Shown here: positions 24,178 to 35,314 of the stretch, in pieces
Layout of the letters: each line of letters opens with the position of its first letter
How positions within the stretch are numbered: the first letter of the stretch is position 1
Source: Metaphire vulgaris
Taxonomy: Eukaryota > Annelida > Clitellata > Crassiclitellata > Megascolecidae
NCBI GenBank assembly: GCA_018105865.1
Contig: CM030862.1
Coordinates: forward strand, 1,882,601-1,946,600
Reading direction: 5' to 3'
Length of the DNA: 64,000 bases
Position numbers and translations under genes: made by a program
Notes under the pieces: model-generated
Seen by the model: only the letters and a program-made list of their open reading frames with translations
Database searches by the model: none
What the model was told of the DNA's origin: nothing

Positions 24178-24240
<63 letters not shown>
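23455..24240. repeat. about 530-bp spaced duplication with (TA)n growth
   Basis: CCACTGATGACCTGCGTTTT, AGTAAGTATGTCATCACAC and CAACTTTTCCAAACATATAT occur at 23458-23675 and again at 23989-24110. In the second copy (TA)n runs have expanded (24115-24166 and 24180-24239). An inverted AAAACCGGACTATAT pair lies at 23946 and 24166-24180. Confidence 0.8.
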
Positions 24241-24241
<1 letters not shown>

Positions 24242-24881
24242 TAACCAGAGGAAAAACAAAAATTCGAGAGCAAAACCTATAATTAATCAACGATGAATAT
24301 GATGATATAAATTGGTCGGAAAATAATATATAATAGAATTTATATATCATGCACATTAAACCCGTAGCGTATATAGGCAGTCTTAAAATTGACAAGACGA
24401 TGAAGAATTCATTCGCTGTATGCAGCTAATAATTATTATAGCCTTAAATATATCAAAATATCGTATTCGTTGGCAAAGGTGAACTATTATTCATAATGGA
24501 TTGACTATAGAAAAACCGTCAAATCGAAAAGCCTTGAGACGTTTCTTAAAGGAGAAACTCTAACGCCGGATTTTTGCGGTTAAGGAGACGAATGGTGAAA
24601 TGGCTGCGCAAAATTCATTAATATTGACCCCGTTGCGTGTCATCGCTCCATCATGCCATCGTCGCCAGTCGATGTATGTCTATTGATATGCATTAACGGT
24701 CGTGAAAAATATAGTTGCCAGCTTTGCACTCCTCTTTATATGCGGGTGAAACGTCCAAACCTCCTCCGGTCATACTTTCCGATGATTTCTGGATTACGTT
24801 CATTCGCGTCAATGCCACATCCAACACAGAGTGAGAGAAAACAAGCAGACATACAGAGCCAGAGCCAGAGACAGGCAGAGG

Positions 24882-24888
<7 letters not shown>
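24241..24888. other. unique sequence, no gene seen
   Basis: AT-rich at first, then mixed. No supported exon. Confidence 0.5.
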
Positions 24889-24957
<69 letters not shown>

Positions 24958-25290
24958 AGACAGACAGAGAGAGCCAGAGACAGACAGACAGACAGAGGGG
25001 CAGAGGGGCAGAGGGGCAGAGAGCAGAGAGAGAGAGAGAGAGAGAGAGACAAACAGACATACAGACAGACAGAGGCAGAGAGAGACAGGCAACAGAGACA
25101 GACAGACAGAGGGGCAGACAGACAGAGACAGAGACAAATACATAGAGAAAGAGAGATAGGCCTACAGAGAGAGATACATAGAAAGAGAAAGAGAAAGAGG
25201 GAGAGACAGAGAGACACAGACAGTTACACAAAGAGACACAACGAGATAAACACACACATACACACACACAAACAAAAAGACGCACCAATT
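24889..25290. repeat. (GA)n with CAGA, GGGGCAGA and CA units
   Basis: Pure GA at about 24889-24952, then mixed GACA and GGGGCAGA units, ending with CACACA near 25270. Several long frames on both strands are repeat translations. Confidence 0.96.
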
Positions 25291-25344
25291 CTTACAAAGA
25301 CTGCATGGCAGAGACAAGTAACAATGCAGTATACTAGCATCAGT

Positions 25345-25560
25345 CAGTGGCGTAGCGTGGTCTTGTGCCGCCCATGGCTCTTGAAAAAAATGCCGCCCCC
25401 AATCTGCTGTTCTTATGCCTGACAAGCAAAAAAGGCCATCAGCTATATGAAATTGGTTTGACAAGCAAAAAAAAGGGCAATCACCGCTCAATTTGCCGCC
25501 CCCTCCACATGTGCCGCCCATGGCTCGAGCCATAGTAGCCAATGGGACGCTACGCCTCTG
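25345..25560 (+). mobile_element. hAT-like MITE (216 bp), duplication with one mismatch
   Basis: Left CAGTGGCGTAGCGTGG, right GGGACGCTACGCCTCTG. Flanks GCATCAGT and GCAGCAGT match at 7 of 8. TGACAAGCAAAAAAGGCCAT and a second TGACAAGCAAAAAAAA lie 40 bp apart inside. GTGCCGCCCATGGCTC occurs near both ends. Confidence 0.92.
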
Positions 25561-25653
25561 GCAGCAGTAGCAGTAGTAGTAGTGATAGTAGTAGTAATAG
25601 TAATAACAATAACAAATAGTGGTAGGTATAAAACCAGCAATAGCACTAATAGT

Positions 25654-25734
<81 letters not shown>

Positions 25735-25755
25735 CAGTAGTAGTAGTAGTAGTGG
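25561..25755. repeat. (AGT)n microsatellite
   Basis: AGT with AAT and ACA variants, pure at 25653-25731. It starts directly at the edge of the hAT-like element. Confidence 0.96.
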
Positions 25756-26475
25756 CAGTGCCTCAGTGACATCTATTATATCCTTCGAGGCGTCTGCGAC
25801 TGCCCTCAAACGCATTTATTTCGCATTTCTTACGAACATTTGTAAATCGCTCTTGATTTATTTTAGCTCTAGCTATGTTACAGCGTTAAATAAATTTTCT
25901 AGAGAATAGAATAGAATTGAATAGTTACTAGTTGCTGTTGCTGCTGCTGCTTCTGCAGTAGAGCAAGAACAAGAACAAGGCGAACAAGAACAACACGAAC
26001 GAAGCAATTGGTGTTTGGTTAGCGTGAATTAAAACATGAAACGGACTGAATTTGATGGATATGTATAGCGCACTTTTGACCCGGCAATTTCTTAAACGTC
26101 CAATATAATGTAGTTACTGGTTTCGAATTGCGATATTTATATCCCGGCCCTCTTACGGTAACGACATGCTACATCAACTGCCTTCGATTTCCCACTGGGA
26201 AAGAGATAAGGCCAAACTCCAGCTGTGTCGCTTCTGGCGAATTTCTTCGCTTTAAGATGTTGCGCTATAGAACACTTAAGAGCAATGTTTCTTGGAATTC
26301 GGTGACGTCATCATCGAAGCTCATGACGCCATTTCTGAATTTTAAGGTACGCAGTCGCTTTTATTATTTTAATAAAAGGTTCGTCGTCAAAATCTACAAA
26401 TATTGAACTTTTTCTTTTACAACCACTCACATCATGATTGGCTCATTATTGAATAGGCATCTTAGAACTCAAATC

Positions 26476-26476
<1 letters not shown>
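25756..26476. other. unique sequence, no gene seen
   Basis: Includes a short (GTTGCT)/(AAGAAC) patch at 25930-25995 and one TGACGTCA at 26303. A 92-codon frame at 26128-26406 is unsupported. Confidence 0.5.
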
Positions 26477-26528
<52 letters not shown>

Positions 26529-26798
26529 GCTACTACTACTACTACTGCTACTACTACTACTACTACTACTGCTACTACTACTGCTACTACTACTACTACT
26601 GCTACTACTACTACTACTGCTACTACTGCTACTACTGCTACTGCTACTACTACTACTACCACCATTACCACCACTTACTACTACTACTACTACTACCACC
26701 ACCCACTGTTACCATTATTATTACTACCACCACTACCACCATTACCACCATTACCATTATTATTACCATTATTATTATTACCACCTACTACTACTACT

Positions 26799-26855
<57 letters not shown>

Positions 26856-26900
26856 ATTATTATTATTATTGTTAGTATTATTATTAATTATTATTATGTA
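26477..26900. repeat. (ACT)n/(ACC)n/(ATT)n compound microsatellite
   Basis: ACT triplets with GCT variants, then ACC/ATT mixtures, ACT again, then ATT. A 160-codon poly-Leu/Tyr frame is an artefact. Confidence 0.97.
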
Positions 26901-27480
26901 TGCCATGATTAGATAGTTGACCATCCTTACCTCGTTCTACGTTGAAGTCTACGATTAGTCGTCCAATGCGTATTAGTTGCGTTTTTAAGATGGAGCTGTT
27001 CGTAGAAAGATGGCGAAAATCCTGCAAAGTGTAAAAACAGAAAAACAACCATTTCGTTAGACTATCTCACATGGGGGAGAGAAACGGAGATCAACTGGTT
27101 CGAATTTGACCCTAGCACAATGGCTGCGGTCTGATTCGTACGTAACCATGCAAAGTTAACACAATCTTTTGTCCATATTTACTCTGTTTTATTGTTTTGT
27201 CGTTTTCTTCGTTAATTCGACCAAAATTTCAAATGCGACAGATGGCAAAGCGTTGTAAGTGATCTGGGCCGCTAGCGCTTAATAATTAATGCGTACGTGA
27301 ACGCCGTGCGCTTTTCCATTTTACCTGATCACCGAAAGACATTGGATACGCTGCTACTAAAGGCCGTTTATTGCGCCCGAGAGAAAGATTTTCTCTCCAA
27401 TCTCTTGGTGTTTTTTTTACCAACAAGCCCCCGACAGACAGAGCTAAAGTCTAAAATGTCTAAGAATGCGATACTCAAGC
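26901..27480. other. unique sequence, no gene seen
   Basis: Nothing exon-like. Confidence 0.5.
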
Positions 27481-27740
27481 CAGTGGCGTAGCAGGATTCC
27501 GGAATAATGGGAAGGGGGGGGGGACACATCGATATTTTCAGGGCGACGAGAAAAAACGTCATAGTGTCAAGTTTCAGCTATGCGGATTTCTTTCGTTCAT
27601 TCGCATGCTACCAACCCCCCCCTCCGCGCCCCAAACAAAATACCTAGCGGTCCTGCACAAATTCGACGACCGGTTCCAGTCCGAAATAATGGCCCTCACC
27701 CCCTCAACCCCTCCGTACCTACGCCAAGGGCCCAAGGCTC
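27481..27740 (+). mobile_element. hAT-like MITE (about 250-265 bp)
   Basis: Left CAGTGGCGTAGCAGGATTCC, then GGAATAATGGG and ATCGATATTTTCAGG as in the 8838 subfamily; the right end is near CCTACGCCAAGG. The flanking ACTCAAGC is echoed by GCTCAAGC at 27737-27744, so the exact right border is uncertain. Confidence 0.75.
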
Positions 27741-27744
27741 AAGC

Positions 27745-28990
27745 AGACTGATTTGAACTGAAAATGATCTGCTTGCGATTTCTTTTGAAAAAGAAAGTAA
27801 GTAATCGACAACGTCAATGGATGAAAATCCGTCTGTATTAATTCGATTAGCGCAGCTGCTGAGCTGCTGCTGCAGCTGCTGCTGCTGCAGAATAAATAAG
27901 TCACCACTTGACGAAGACGCCGTCAAAGTTGTCACTTAATGACGTCACTCGCTTGACGCTGTGACCTTAGGAAATCGTCGACAAGCACTGAACGATGTCA
28001 GTCGCGTCACGCATTAATGAACTGCGGGCAGCAAACTGCGGGCAGTATAGAGAACTCGCACAGCAGCGGACCGGAGAATCACTGCCCATAAGTCGGTCTT
28101 AATAAGACTCCGTTGGAGATCCGTTCCAATTCCAGTTATCAAGTAGTTCATCGAGTCCTGCGGAAAAGGAAGGCTTTACGGTCAACCGAAGAAGTCACAT
28201 TTCATCCTCAATGCTGCTGAGATTTCGCGATCGACGTGCGCTCATCTCGGCTGATTTATGGCGTCAAAAGTAGGCATCTTCAGTCGTCTGGAAATGACGA
28301 GGGAGGAGGAGGAGGAGGAGGCAGGAGGAGACGGGCAGAAGAGGAACCCGAAGTGAACAGGGAGGATGGCGGGAGCGAGCCGGACAGCGACGGGGGGGAG
28401 GAGGAGGAGGAAGAGGAGCAGAGGCAAAGGAAGAAGAGCGGCTGCGGAGGAGAGTTCGGACGAAAATGGATGTTGGCGGGAGACAAAGGCTACTGGATGG
28501 ACTGCGCCGGTTGAATGGGATGGATGGGATGGAAAAGCAAAGATCATGATCGATCCGGATGATCGACGGATCTACGGCCGGGCGAGACACAGTCGCGATG
28601 CGCAGTCTAAAAAGTCCGTCGTTCGAAGACGTTAATCTCTGTGATGTTGGGCCAAACATCCCGTGTACGTAATGTCGTCGAAAAAATATTACTGTTACCA
28701 ACAATCAGACGCACATGACCGTTACCTATATGAAAGTTACACTACCGTTGCCTGTATCAAAGTTACATTACCGTTGCCCAGCGTTATATCCAGGCCTGTT
28801 GGATGGATTTCCGCCAATGGGAAATGGAAAGCAAAATCCCGATCCCAAATCCCACCACTGACTGGGCGAACAAATTTTCTGCGCATTAAACTCCGCGTTC
28901 TTCCTCTCCAGCCAAACATCCCGTGTACCCCCATCCCCGAAAAATATTACTGGAGCCTGGATAAAACACAGCCGTTGTCTATATCAAAGT
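27745..28990. other. GC-rich island with low-complexity frames, no gene called
   Basis: Contains (GCTGCA)n at 27855-27890, an ACTGCGGGCAG pair at 28020-28045 and GGA triplets at 28300-28330 and 28395-28430. Several frames of 80-146 codons overlap on both strands and all are Glu/Gly/Ser/Pro rich. It could hold a promoter or first exon, but I see no decisive signal. Confidence 0.4.
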
Positions 28991-29125
28991 TCCCCACTGG
29001 CCCGATTCGTTACCATACTGGCCCGATTCTTCCTTCCCCACTGGCCCGATTCTTTCCCCCACTGGCCTGATTCTTTCCCCCACTGGCCCGATTCTTTCCC
29101 CTTTCCCCTACTGGTTCGATTCTCA
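28991..29125. repeat. 22-bp minisatellite, about six units
   Basis: Unit CCACTGGCCCGATTCTTTCC with small length changes. Confidence 0.92.
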
Positions 29126-29569
29126 AATACCACTTCGGTCATGTATGTTTTTACATGAGGACTTCTCTACTTAGTATAAGAAATTAATGCAGACATTAGA
29201 TATGGCTAACCACTTAATAATGGGGAAGTCTTTCTATATTTTATGACAGAGTTAGATCCATCATTCGATTCAAAAACTGCCCGAAAACAGCTAAGATTAT
29301 ACAAGCTAAGAGAAAAGAAATTGAATCTTAGGGGAAAATCGATTAATTAATTGTCTAATTGATTGACTGAGTGATTGATCGGTCGATAGATTGATTGCAC
29401 GACGGCTCTTGCTGCCAGAGAACTGAGTTTATTTGATTATATGAAACATTAAATGGAATCGAAGGAATGTGTTCTCTCTGTCGATATGATAAATCTAATA
29501 ACTGACCAGTAGTCATTACATCACGCGCTGGTCAATTTCTTAGAAGAAAACTCGTCAAAACCGAACCCT

Positions 29570-29975
29570 CTAAGAGAGAGAAAGAGAGAGAGAGGGAGGG
29601 AGAGAGAAAGATAGAGAGAGAGGGGGAGGAAGACAGCGAGGAATACAGAGACAAAAAAGAGAGGAAGAGAGAGAGAGAGAGAGAGGAAGAGAGCGAGGAC
29701 GAGAGAGACAAAAAGAGAGGGAGAGAGAGAGAGGAAAAGAGAGAGGGGAGAGGAAGAGAGAGAAAGAGAAAGAGAGAGAAAGAGAGGAATAGAAAGAGAG
29801 AGAGGAAGAGAGAAAGAGAGAGAGAAAGAGAGAGAGGAAGAGAGAGAAAGAGAGAAAGTGTGAGAGGAAGAGAGACAGAGACAGAGAGAGGGAAAGAGAA
29901 AAAAGGAAGAGAGAGAATGAGACTGTGACAGACAAATAGATAGACAGACAGTCAGACAGAAACAGAGACAGAAAT
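29570..29975. repeat. imperfect (GA)n, (GAAA)n tract
   Basis: About 400 bp of purine-rich GAGA, GGAAGA and AAAGAGAG units ending in CAGACA. Confidence 0.95.
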
Positions 29976-30690
29976 GAAGCTAACGGTCTAACTCTAGACT
30001 ATCCAATCGAAGTCTCATTCTTGTCGCCGACAGATTAGCACTGTAGACTTTTAAAATATCGACTTAAAACTACTGGTAAAACTATTGGCAAATTAAACGG
30101 CAACATTGTTGGCAATGAAAATATATTTTAAAGACTAGGTCACTAGGCCATGCCTTACATACACGACCTCTAGAAGATACGTCATTCGAAGAGCAATATT
30201 CGAACATGGCCAAAATACGATACGTGGCGTCGCAGTGGCGATCATTTTGAGTAATTGATCGATAGAAAAAACTGACGTGAACCATCCTAAGAGGAGAAAG
30301 TCTATCATCTTGACCCCCTCCCCTCCCCTCCCCCAAGGGAAAAAGATAGATCCGCAGGACCTCTCCGACTGTTACAATGACTGGCGATGCTATTCTGGGG
30401 AGTTAGAACGGTATCAGGATCCGACGCTAAACGGCAGGCTATCTCTCGACCCGCTCCGCTCCGCTCCTGTCGTGTCCATCGTAGTCGAATTGAAAGGGAA
30501 ATCAATCAATGTCACCGGAAGAAATGCAATCAGTGAACCGCGCCCGGCGCACGAGGAGTGGGCGTTCTATTGACCGATCAAATCACGTGATAAGTTGATG
30601 TCACGTGATGGATGACCGTTCTGAAAACCCGCGACATATATACGACTAATGGCGACTAAAAGGAAGGTCAGACGACATAGAAGACCAAGA
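29976..30690. other. unique sequence with paired CACGTGA boxes
   Basis: Two CACGTGA sites (30584-30591 and 30601-30608) about 17 bp apart in a moderately GC-rich part. A plus-strand frame over 30277-30573 has no recognised family. Confidence 0.45.
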
Positions 30691-30694
30691 GTTG

Positions 30695-30912
30695 GGTTAA
30701 CCCATGGGTCGGGTTTTAGTTGGGTCAGATTTCTCCATATGAAATGATGGGTTGAGTTGGATCGGAAAATAAGTCATGGTTTAAGAAATTGTATTGCAAT
30801 ACGGAGGGTTGGGTTGGGTTGGGTCAAGTAGGCCTAACTCTATTGCCGGCGTGGGTTGGGTTTGGCAAAAGATATGATGAGTTGGGTTCTAAAAACTGTA
30901 CCCATGGTCATC
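30695..30912 (+). mobile_element. GGGTTGGGTT element, copy 1
   Basis: Starts near AACCCATGGGTCGGGTTTTA and ends near ACTGTACCCATGG. The interior is rich in GGGTTGGGTT. A relative lies inverted at 62089-62341. The type of element is unclear; the GGGT-rich termini resemble some short hAT MITEs. Confidence 0.65.
30806..30823 (+). other. G-quadruplex motif
   Basis: GGGTTGGGTTGGGTTGGG: four G3 runs with TT loops, very close to a telomeric quadruplex. Confidence 0.8.
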
Positions 30913-30914
30913 TC

Positions 30915-31183
30915 TGAGAAGGCTTAACCGGGATTTCAGAATTGGGGGCTTTTCGACATTTTTCGGCACAAAAAAACGTGACAAGCAAAAAAAGGTCGTC
31001 ATCTCAAATGTCCGAAAGTCTGCTGTCTGTTGAGTTTTCCTCGATCTAATACTACCCCTACCCCTACCCCTACCCTCCCCGAACTACTAAACCGGTTTTG
31101 GATGAATCTCACGACCACCACCCCGTCCCGATCTGAATAGAGGCCGGTCCCTCCACCCCATACAACCCCACGGTTACGCCAAT
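30915..31183 (+). mobile_element. decayed CAGTGGCG-family element
   Basis: Left GGCTTAACCGGGATTTCAG is a damaged GGCGTAGCCAGGATTTC; right ACGGTTACGCCAATG. TGACAAGCAAAAAAAGGTCG lies at 30980. No matching duplication. Confidence 0.6.
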
Positions 31184-31263
31184 GAGATGACCAACGAATG
31201 GCAGTCTAGACTATCAGTTAAAACGCAGTTGAGAGATAAATATTTCCATGATGTATACCACAC

Positions 31264-31293
31264 CGTACAGTACAGTACAGTACAGTACAGTAC
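31264..31293. repeat. (ACAGT)n pentamer microsatellite
   Basis: Five to six ACAGT/GTACA units. Confidence 0.92.
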
Positions 31294-31421
31294 GTCTTCC
31301 GATTGTCCATTTCTGGTTGCAGTTAAATCCACGTTCTGCCTGGAGCTGGCTGTTAAAATGGGTTTCTCTTTTCAAAAAATCTGTTTTATCATCCGCTAAC
31401 GAAAGTCTATTGCAGTGTCTT

Positions 31422-31501
31422 TTAACCCCTTAACTGGGGATCCCGGATATATCTGTCCGTTTTACATTGAGTTACAGTTAAATAAAGAGTTAAGGGGTTA
31501 A
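31422..31501. mobile_element. 80-bp palindromic MITE with TTAA ends, copy 1
   Basis: TTAACCCCTTAACTGGGG at the left, GAGTTAAGGGGTTAA at the right; the core ACATTGAGTTACAG is shared with 39160 and 52109. TTAA at both borders fits piggyBac-type TTAA target sites, though the palindrome itself also begins with TTAA. Confidence 0.8.
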
Positions 31502-31870
31502 TTCGGTTGCATTAAGAGCCGCTTCGAAGAAGAGTTACTACATGTACACCTTTGCAATCAGCAAATGCGCCGGAGATGCGACCATCTTCATTCTCCTCTT
31601 CGTCCTCCTCCTCCTACATCTCCTCCTCCTCCGCCCGCCATCCTAGAAACAGGAGCGGAAAGGGAGAAGACAGACAGGAAGGGGAGGTGGGGTGGGGTGG
31701 GGGAGTGGGTGGCATCTGGAGATAACTGTACCGTTCTTCTCTTTGTGAGCAGTAACTTTCGCTGAGACGATCTCTCGCAAATGGAATCTGATTGGATTGC
31801 GAGTCTGAACACGTGACCGCACGTGACATTCTGTCAGAATAAATTCTCACTAAAATATTCAGTGACCGCG
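31502..31870. other. short unique stretch, (CTC)n
   Basis: (CTCCTC)n at 31590-31632, a GGGGTGGGGTGGGG run near 31685, and CACGTGA sites at 31811 and 31823. No exon called. Confidence 0.5.
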
Positions 31871-31969
31871 ACGCATGAGTCATGAGACATGATGCTGCTG
31901 CTGCTGATGATGATGATAGTGATGAAGAAGAAGAAGAAGAAGAAGAAGAAGGTGATGATGATGATAATA

Positions 31970-32043
<74 letters not shown>

Positions 32044-32172
32044 AGTGATGATGATGATGATGAAGATGATGATGGTGGTGATTGTGGCGATGGTGGTGGT
32101 GATAGTGATGATGATGACGAGGACGAAGGGGTAAGAGAGAACAGATATCGTGACCGCGACGACACATGAGTC
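31870..32172 (+). repeat. first unit of a tandem duplication, (GAT)n/(GAA)n core
   Basis: Runs from GCATGAGTCATGAGACATGA through GCTGCT, GATGAAGAAG, a long GAT array and GGTGGTGATTGTGGCGA, to GTAAGAGAGAACAGATATCG. Its +1 frame reads as an acidic Asp/Glu stretch. The same order of landmarks recurs at 32430-32822. Confidence 0.9.
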
Positions 32173-32429
32173 CAGAGCCGTAGCTGGAGTGGGGCGGGGG
32201 GGGGGGCAAGCCGCCCCGTGCGCCGACCGGTGGGGGGCGCAATTTGGATGTGAAAAATAGATAAAAATAGTCCTGCGGAAAAATAAAAAAAGGAAAAAGA
32301 TCATCAGCCGCCGAAAAATGGATACGTAAGCTGTATGACGACTAAAAGAAGTTCGTACCGAATTTTAGGGGCGCAAAAAGATTCATTTGAATCTTGCCCC
32401 GGGCGCCAAAAACCCTAGCTACGGCTCTG
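32173..32429. mobile_element. hAT-like MITE (257 bp) with perfect TIR and perfect 8-bp duplication
   Basis: CAGAGCCGTAGCT at the left and AGCTACGGCTCTG at the right pair over 13 bases. Flanks CATGAGTC (32165-32172) and CATGAGTC (32430-32437) are identical. It sits exactly at the junction of the tandem duplication. A poly-G run and a GCGCAAAAAGATTC part lie inside. Confidence 0.95.
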
Positions 32430-32568
32430 CATGAGTCATGAGACATGATGCTGCTGATGATGATAGTGATGAAGAAGAAGAAGAAGATGATGATGATGAT
32501 TATGATGATGATAGTGATGACAATTATGATGATGATGATTATGAGGATGATAATGATGAGGATAATGT

Positions 32569-32602
<34 letters not shown>

Positions 32603-32830
32603 AGTGATGACAATTATGATGATGATTATGATGATGATAATGATTATGATAATGATGATGATGATAATAATAATAATGATGGTGATGATTATGATGATGA
32701 TAGTGATGATGATGATGAAGATGATGTTGGTGGTGATTGTGGCGACGGTGGTGGTGACAGCGATGATGATGACGATGATGATGACGAGGACGAAGAGGTA
32801 AGAGAGAACAGATATCGTTGACAGGTATTT
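32430..32830 (+). repeat. second unit of the tandem duplication, (GAT)n core
   Basis: Same landmarks as 31870-32172 but with a longer, more mixed GAT/TAT/AAT core. It ends GACGAGGACGAAGAGGTAAG; the GAG|GTAAGAG would be a good splice donor if the acidic frame were coding, which is not shown. Confidence 0.9.
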
Positions 32831-33410
32831 ACGAACTTGGACACGTTTTTATAGAGGCATATTACACGCTTCTTTTGTCTCTTTCAACGGTCCAGGAATT
32901 GCATTAACAGTGAAGAGAGACAGGCATACATTCAGACAGACAGATCAATACAGGATACAGGTAGAGGCGAGACTTGGGAGACCGACATACAGACAGACAG
33001 GCAGGCAGACAAACAGACAGGTAGGCAGACGAACAGACATGTGGACAGACAGACAGACAGACAGACAGAGACAGTCGGGCATACAGCCAGGAAAACAGAG
33101 ACAGACAGACAGATGGCATGGTCAATGGAAGTTATTGTAGACCAGTTTTGTGTCTTTTATCAACTGTTGGCATATGAAGAGAAAATTGAAGAGAGGAATA
33201 AAAGTGTAAGAAGTTCATTAAACCGGCTTCCGGAAAGGCAGACACCTGCGTCACCGACGTAAGGGAAAGGTACACTTAGGAGGACAGGAAGACGGCACTA
33301 GGGCGTCGGAAAGGCAGACGAGCACTGCACGCAACTTCTATAGCGCAAAATCGTCTTTCCGATGTCCTACAATGCGAACTAAAGCAGTCAATCCAACGCA
33401 TCATATTCTT
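32831..33410. other. (CAGA)n cluster and unique sequence
   Basis: CAGA/CAGG tetramers at 32932-33115. The rest is unremarkable. Confidence 0.7.
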
Positions 33411-33439
33411 AAATAAATATAATCTATTCTAAGCGCGAT

Positions 33440-33819
33440 TGCCAGAGAGAGAATGAGACAGAGAGACAAACAGAGACAGAGACTGACAGACAGACAAAGA
33501 CAGACAGACAGAGACAGACAGAGACAGACAGACAGAGACACGCAGACAGAGACACGCAGACAGAGACACGCAGACAGAGACAGAGAGAGAGAGAGAGATA
33601 GAGACATACATACATACAGAGACAGAGACAGAGGAGAGAGAGAAGAGAGAGACAGATACATAAACAGAGACAGAAACAGAGAGAGAGAGAGAGAGAGAGA
33701 GAAACAGAAAGACAGGCAGACAGACAGAGAGACAGATACAGATACTGTATAGAGGGACAAAGAGACAGACAGAGAGACAGACAGAGGGAGAGAGAGACAG
33801 AGAGAGAACTGTAGAGGGA

Positions 33820-33871
<52 letters not shown>

Positions 33872-33895
33872 GAGAGAGAGAGACTGAAGAACAAG
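33440..33895. repeat. (GACA)n, (GA)n, (CATA)n tract
   Basis: Mixed purine-rich microsatellite with GACACGCAGACA units at 33535-33570. Long frames are repeat translations. Confidence 0.96.
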
Positions 33896-33985
33896 AGTGG
33901 CAGAGGAACTAATATGGAAACAGAAGAAGCAGAATATGACAATTGACGAGAAAAACCAGACATAAGACACAAAGGTGCCGTCGTT

Positions 33986-34042
33986 TGAGGAGGAGGAGGA
34001 GGAGGAGGAGGAGGAGGAGGAGGAGGAGGAGGAGGAGGAGAG
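33986..34042. repeat. (GGA)n microsatellite
   Basis: About 18 GGA triplets. Confidence 0.96.
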
Positions 34043-34249
34043 GGAGTGGGAGTTCGAGACCACTCCATTGGCACATGGTTATCAATTGCCGATGTGGTGT
34101 CATTTGGGAAGGAAAACGAAATCTCAACACGTCGTTCGAGACCAGAAGTCGAATTCTGCCGATCCCTTTCCCCTTTTGCGTCCTCACCCACTGTCCCATC
34201 CTCAAATCCACCGTCGCTTTCCCACTAGGCTGCCTCCTCTTTGATTTCG

Positions 34250-34303
<54 letters not shown>

Positions 34304-34330
34304 CGAATAGATATATATATATCGATCGTT
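34250..34330. repeat. (TA)n microsatellite
   Basis: TATATA at 34251-34302 bounded by CGCTATATA and TATATAGCG, an exact palindrome over more than 50 bp. Confidence 0.97.
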
Positions 34331-34554
34331 ATATCGTTCGTGTATCTGGTTTTATATTTATTCATTCTTTATTCATTTGGTTTTCCTCCATCTTCATCAT
34401 CGTCGCCATCAACACTATTAATTAAATTATAATATATAATATATAATATATAATAATAATTACTATTATAAACTGTCGTGTTCTTCGTTTTCTTGTGTAG
34501 CGTTCACTGAACGTAAATTAATCCGCATAACTTGCAAAATATGGTGGGTTGACT

Positions 34555-34870
34555 GAAAATGCAGGACATGAAAATGCGAGAAAAGAAAAAGGCGGACGAA
34601 GTGCTAGGGGGGTGAAAATGCAGGTATGTAAAATGATGGACGAAGAGGCCAGGGGTGAAAATGCAGGCCAGGAAAAATGCGGACGAAGTGGCAGGGGGTG
34701 AAAATGCAGGCCAGGAAAATGAACGACGAAGTGGCAAGGGGTGAAAATGCAGAACCGGGGAAAAGGTGGACGAAGCGGCAAAAAATGCAGGCCCGGAAAA
34801 CGGTGGACGAAGCGGCATGGGGTGAAAATGCAGGTCCAGAAAAAGGGGGTAACAAAGGGGCGAGTGGGAA
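34555..34870. repeat. minisatellite arm A, GGTGAAAATGCAGGCC units
   Basis: About seven units built from GGGGTGAAAATGCAGGCC, a GGAAAA-rich linker and GACGAAGTGGCA, with unit lengths of about 45-60 bp. The array at 35315-35600 is its reverse complement. Confidence 0.9.
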
Positions 34871-34999
34871 AAACGCTAAGTATTCGCCCTATTACAGTGT
34901 ATCTTGGTTGTTTTTGCACCGTTTGAACGTTAAAAACGTAAAAATCTGCTATGTAGATGTATACATATTTAGCATATCAGTCTTCATTATCACACAAAC

Positions 35000-35300
35000 A
35001 CGGCTAGCCTATATATTTGTATTAATCCATTCAAAGATTAGTGATTATTTACATCTTACTCAAGTAGTTTCAATACTGTTTGTTATTTTGTTTATCACCA
35101 CTTATTAGCAATATGTTAGAAGTTAACTGAAATGACAGTTTTGCATTGAGATTTGCATTTTATTTTTGTTTACGACCACTATTTAGCCATATTTTAGAAG
35201 TTAACTGAAATAAAAGTTTTGCATTGAGATTTGCATTTTATTTTTGTTTACCACCACTGATTAGCAATATGTTAGAAGTTAACTGAAATCAGTTTGACAT
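35000..35300. repeat. 87-bp tandem repeat in the spacer
   Basis: TTTTGTTTACCACCACT, AGCAATATGTTAGAAGTTAA and GTTTTGCATTGAGATTTGCA recur about 2.5 times between the two minisatellite arms. Confidence 0.88.
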
Positions 35301-35314
35301 TTATTTCCTAGGCC

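Noticed and set aside
24653..25815. Several 100-217 codon frames of Arg/Glu, Ser/Leu or Cys/Leu type
   Set aside because: All lie on GA, GACA or AGT repeats.
27095..27115. tRNA-like GGTTCGAATTTGACC
   Set aside because: No cloverleaf can be formed from the surrounding sequence.
30277..30573. 98-codon plus-strand frame
   Set aside because: Ordinary chance frame in moderately GC-rich DNA; the opposite strand is equally open.
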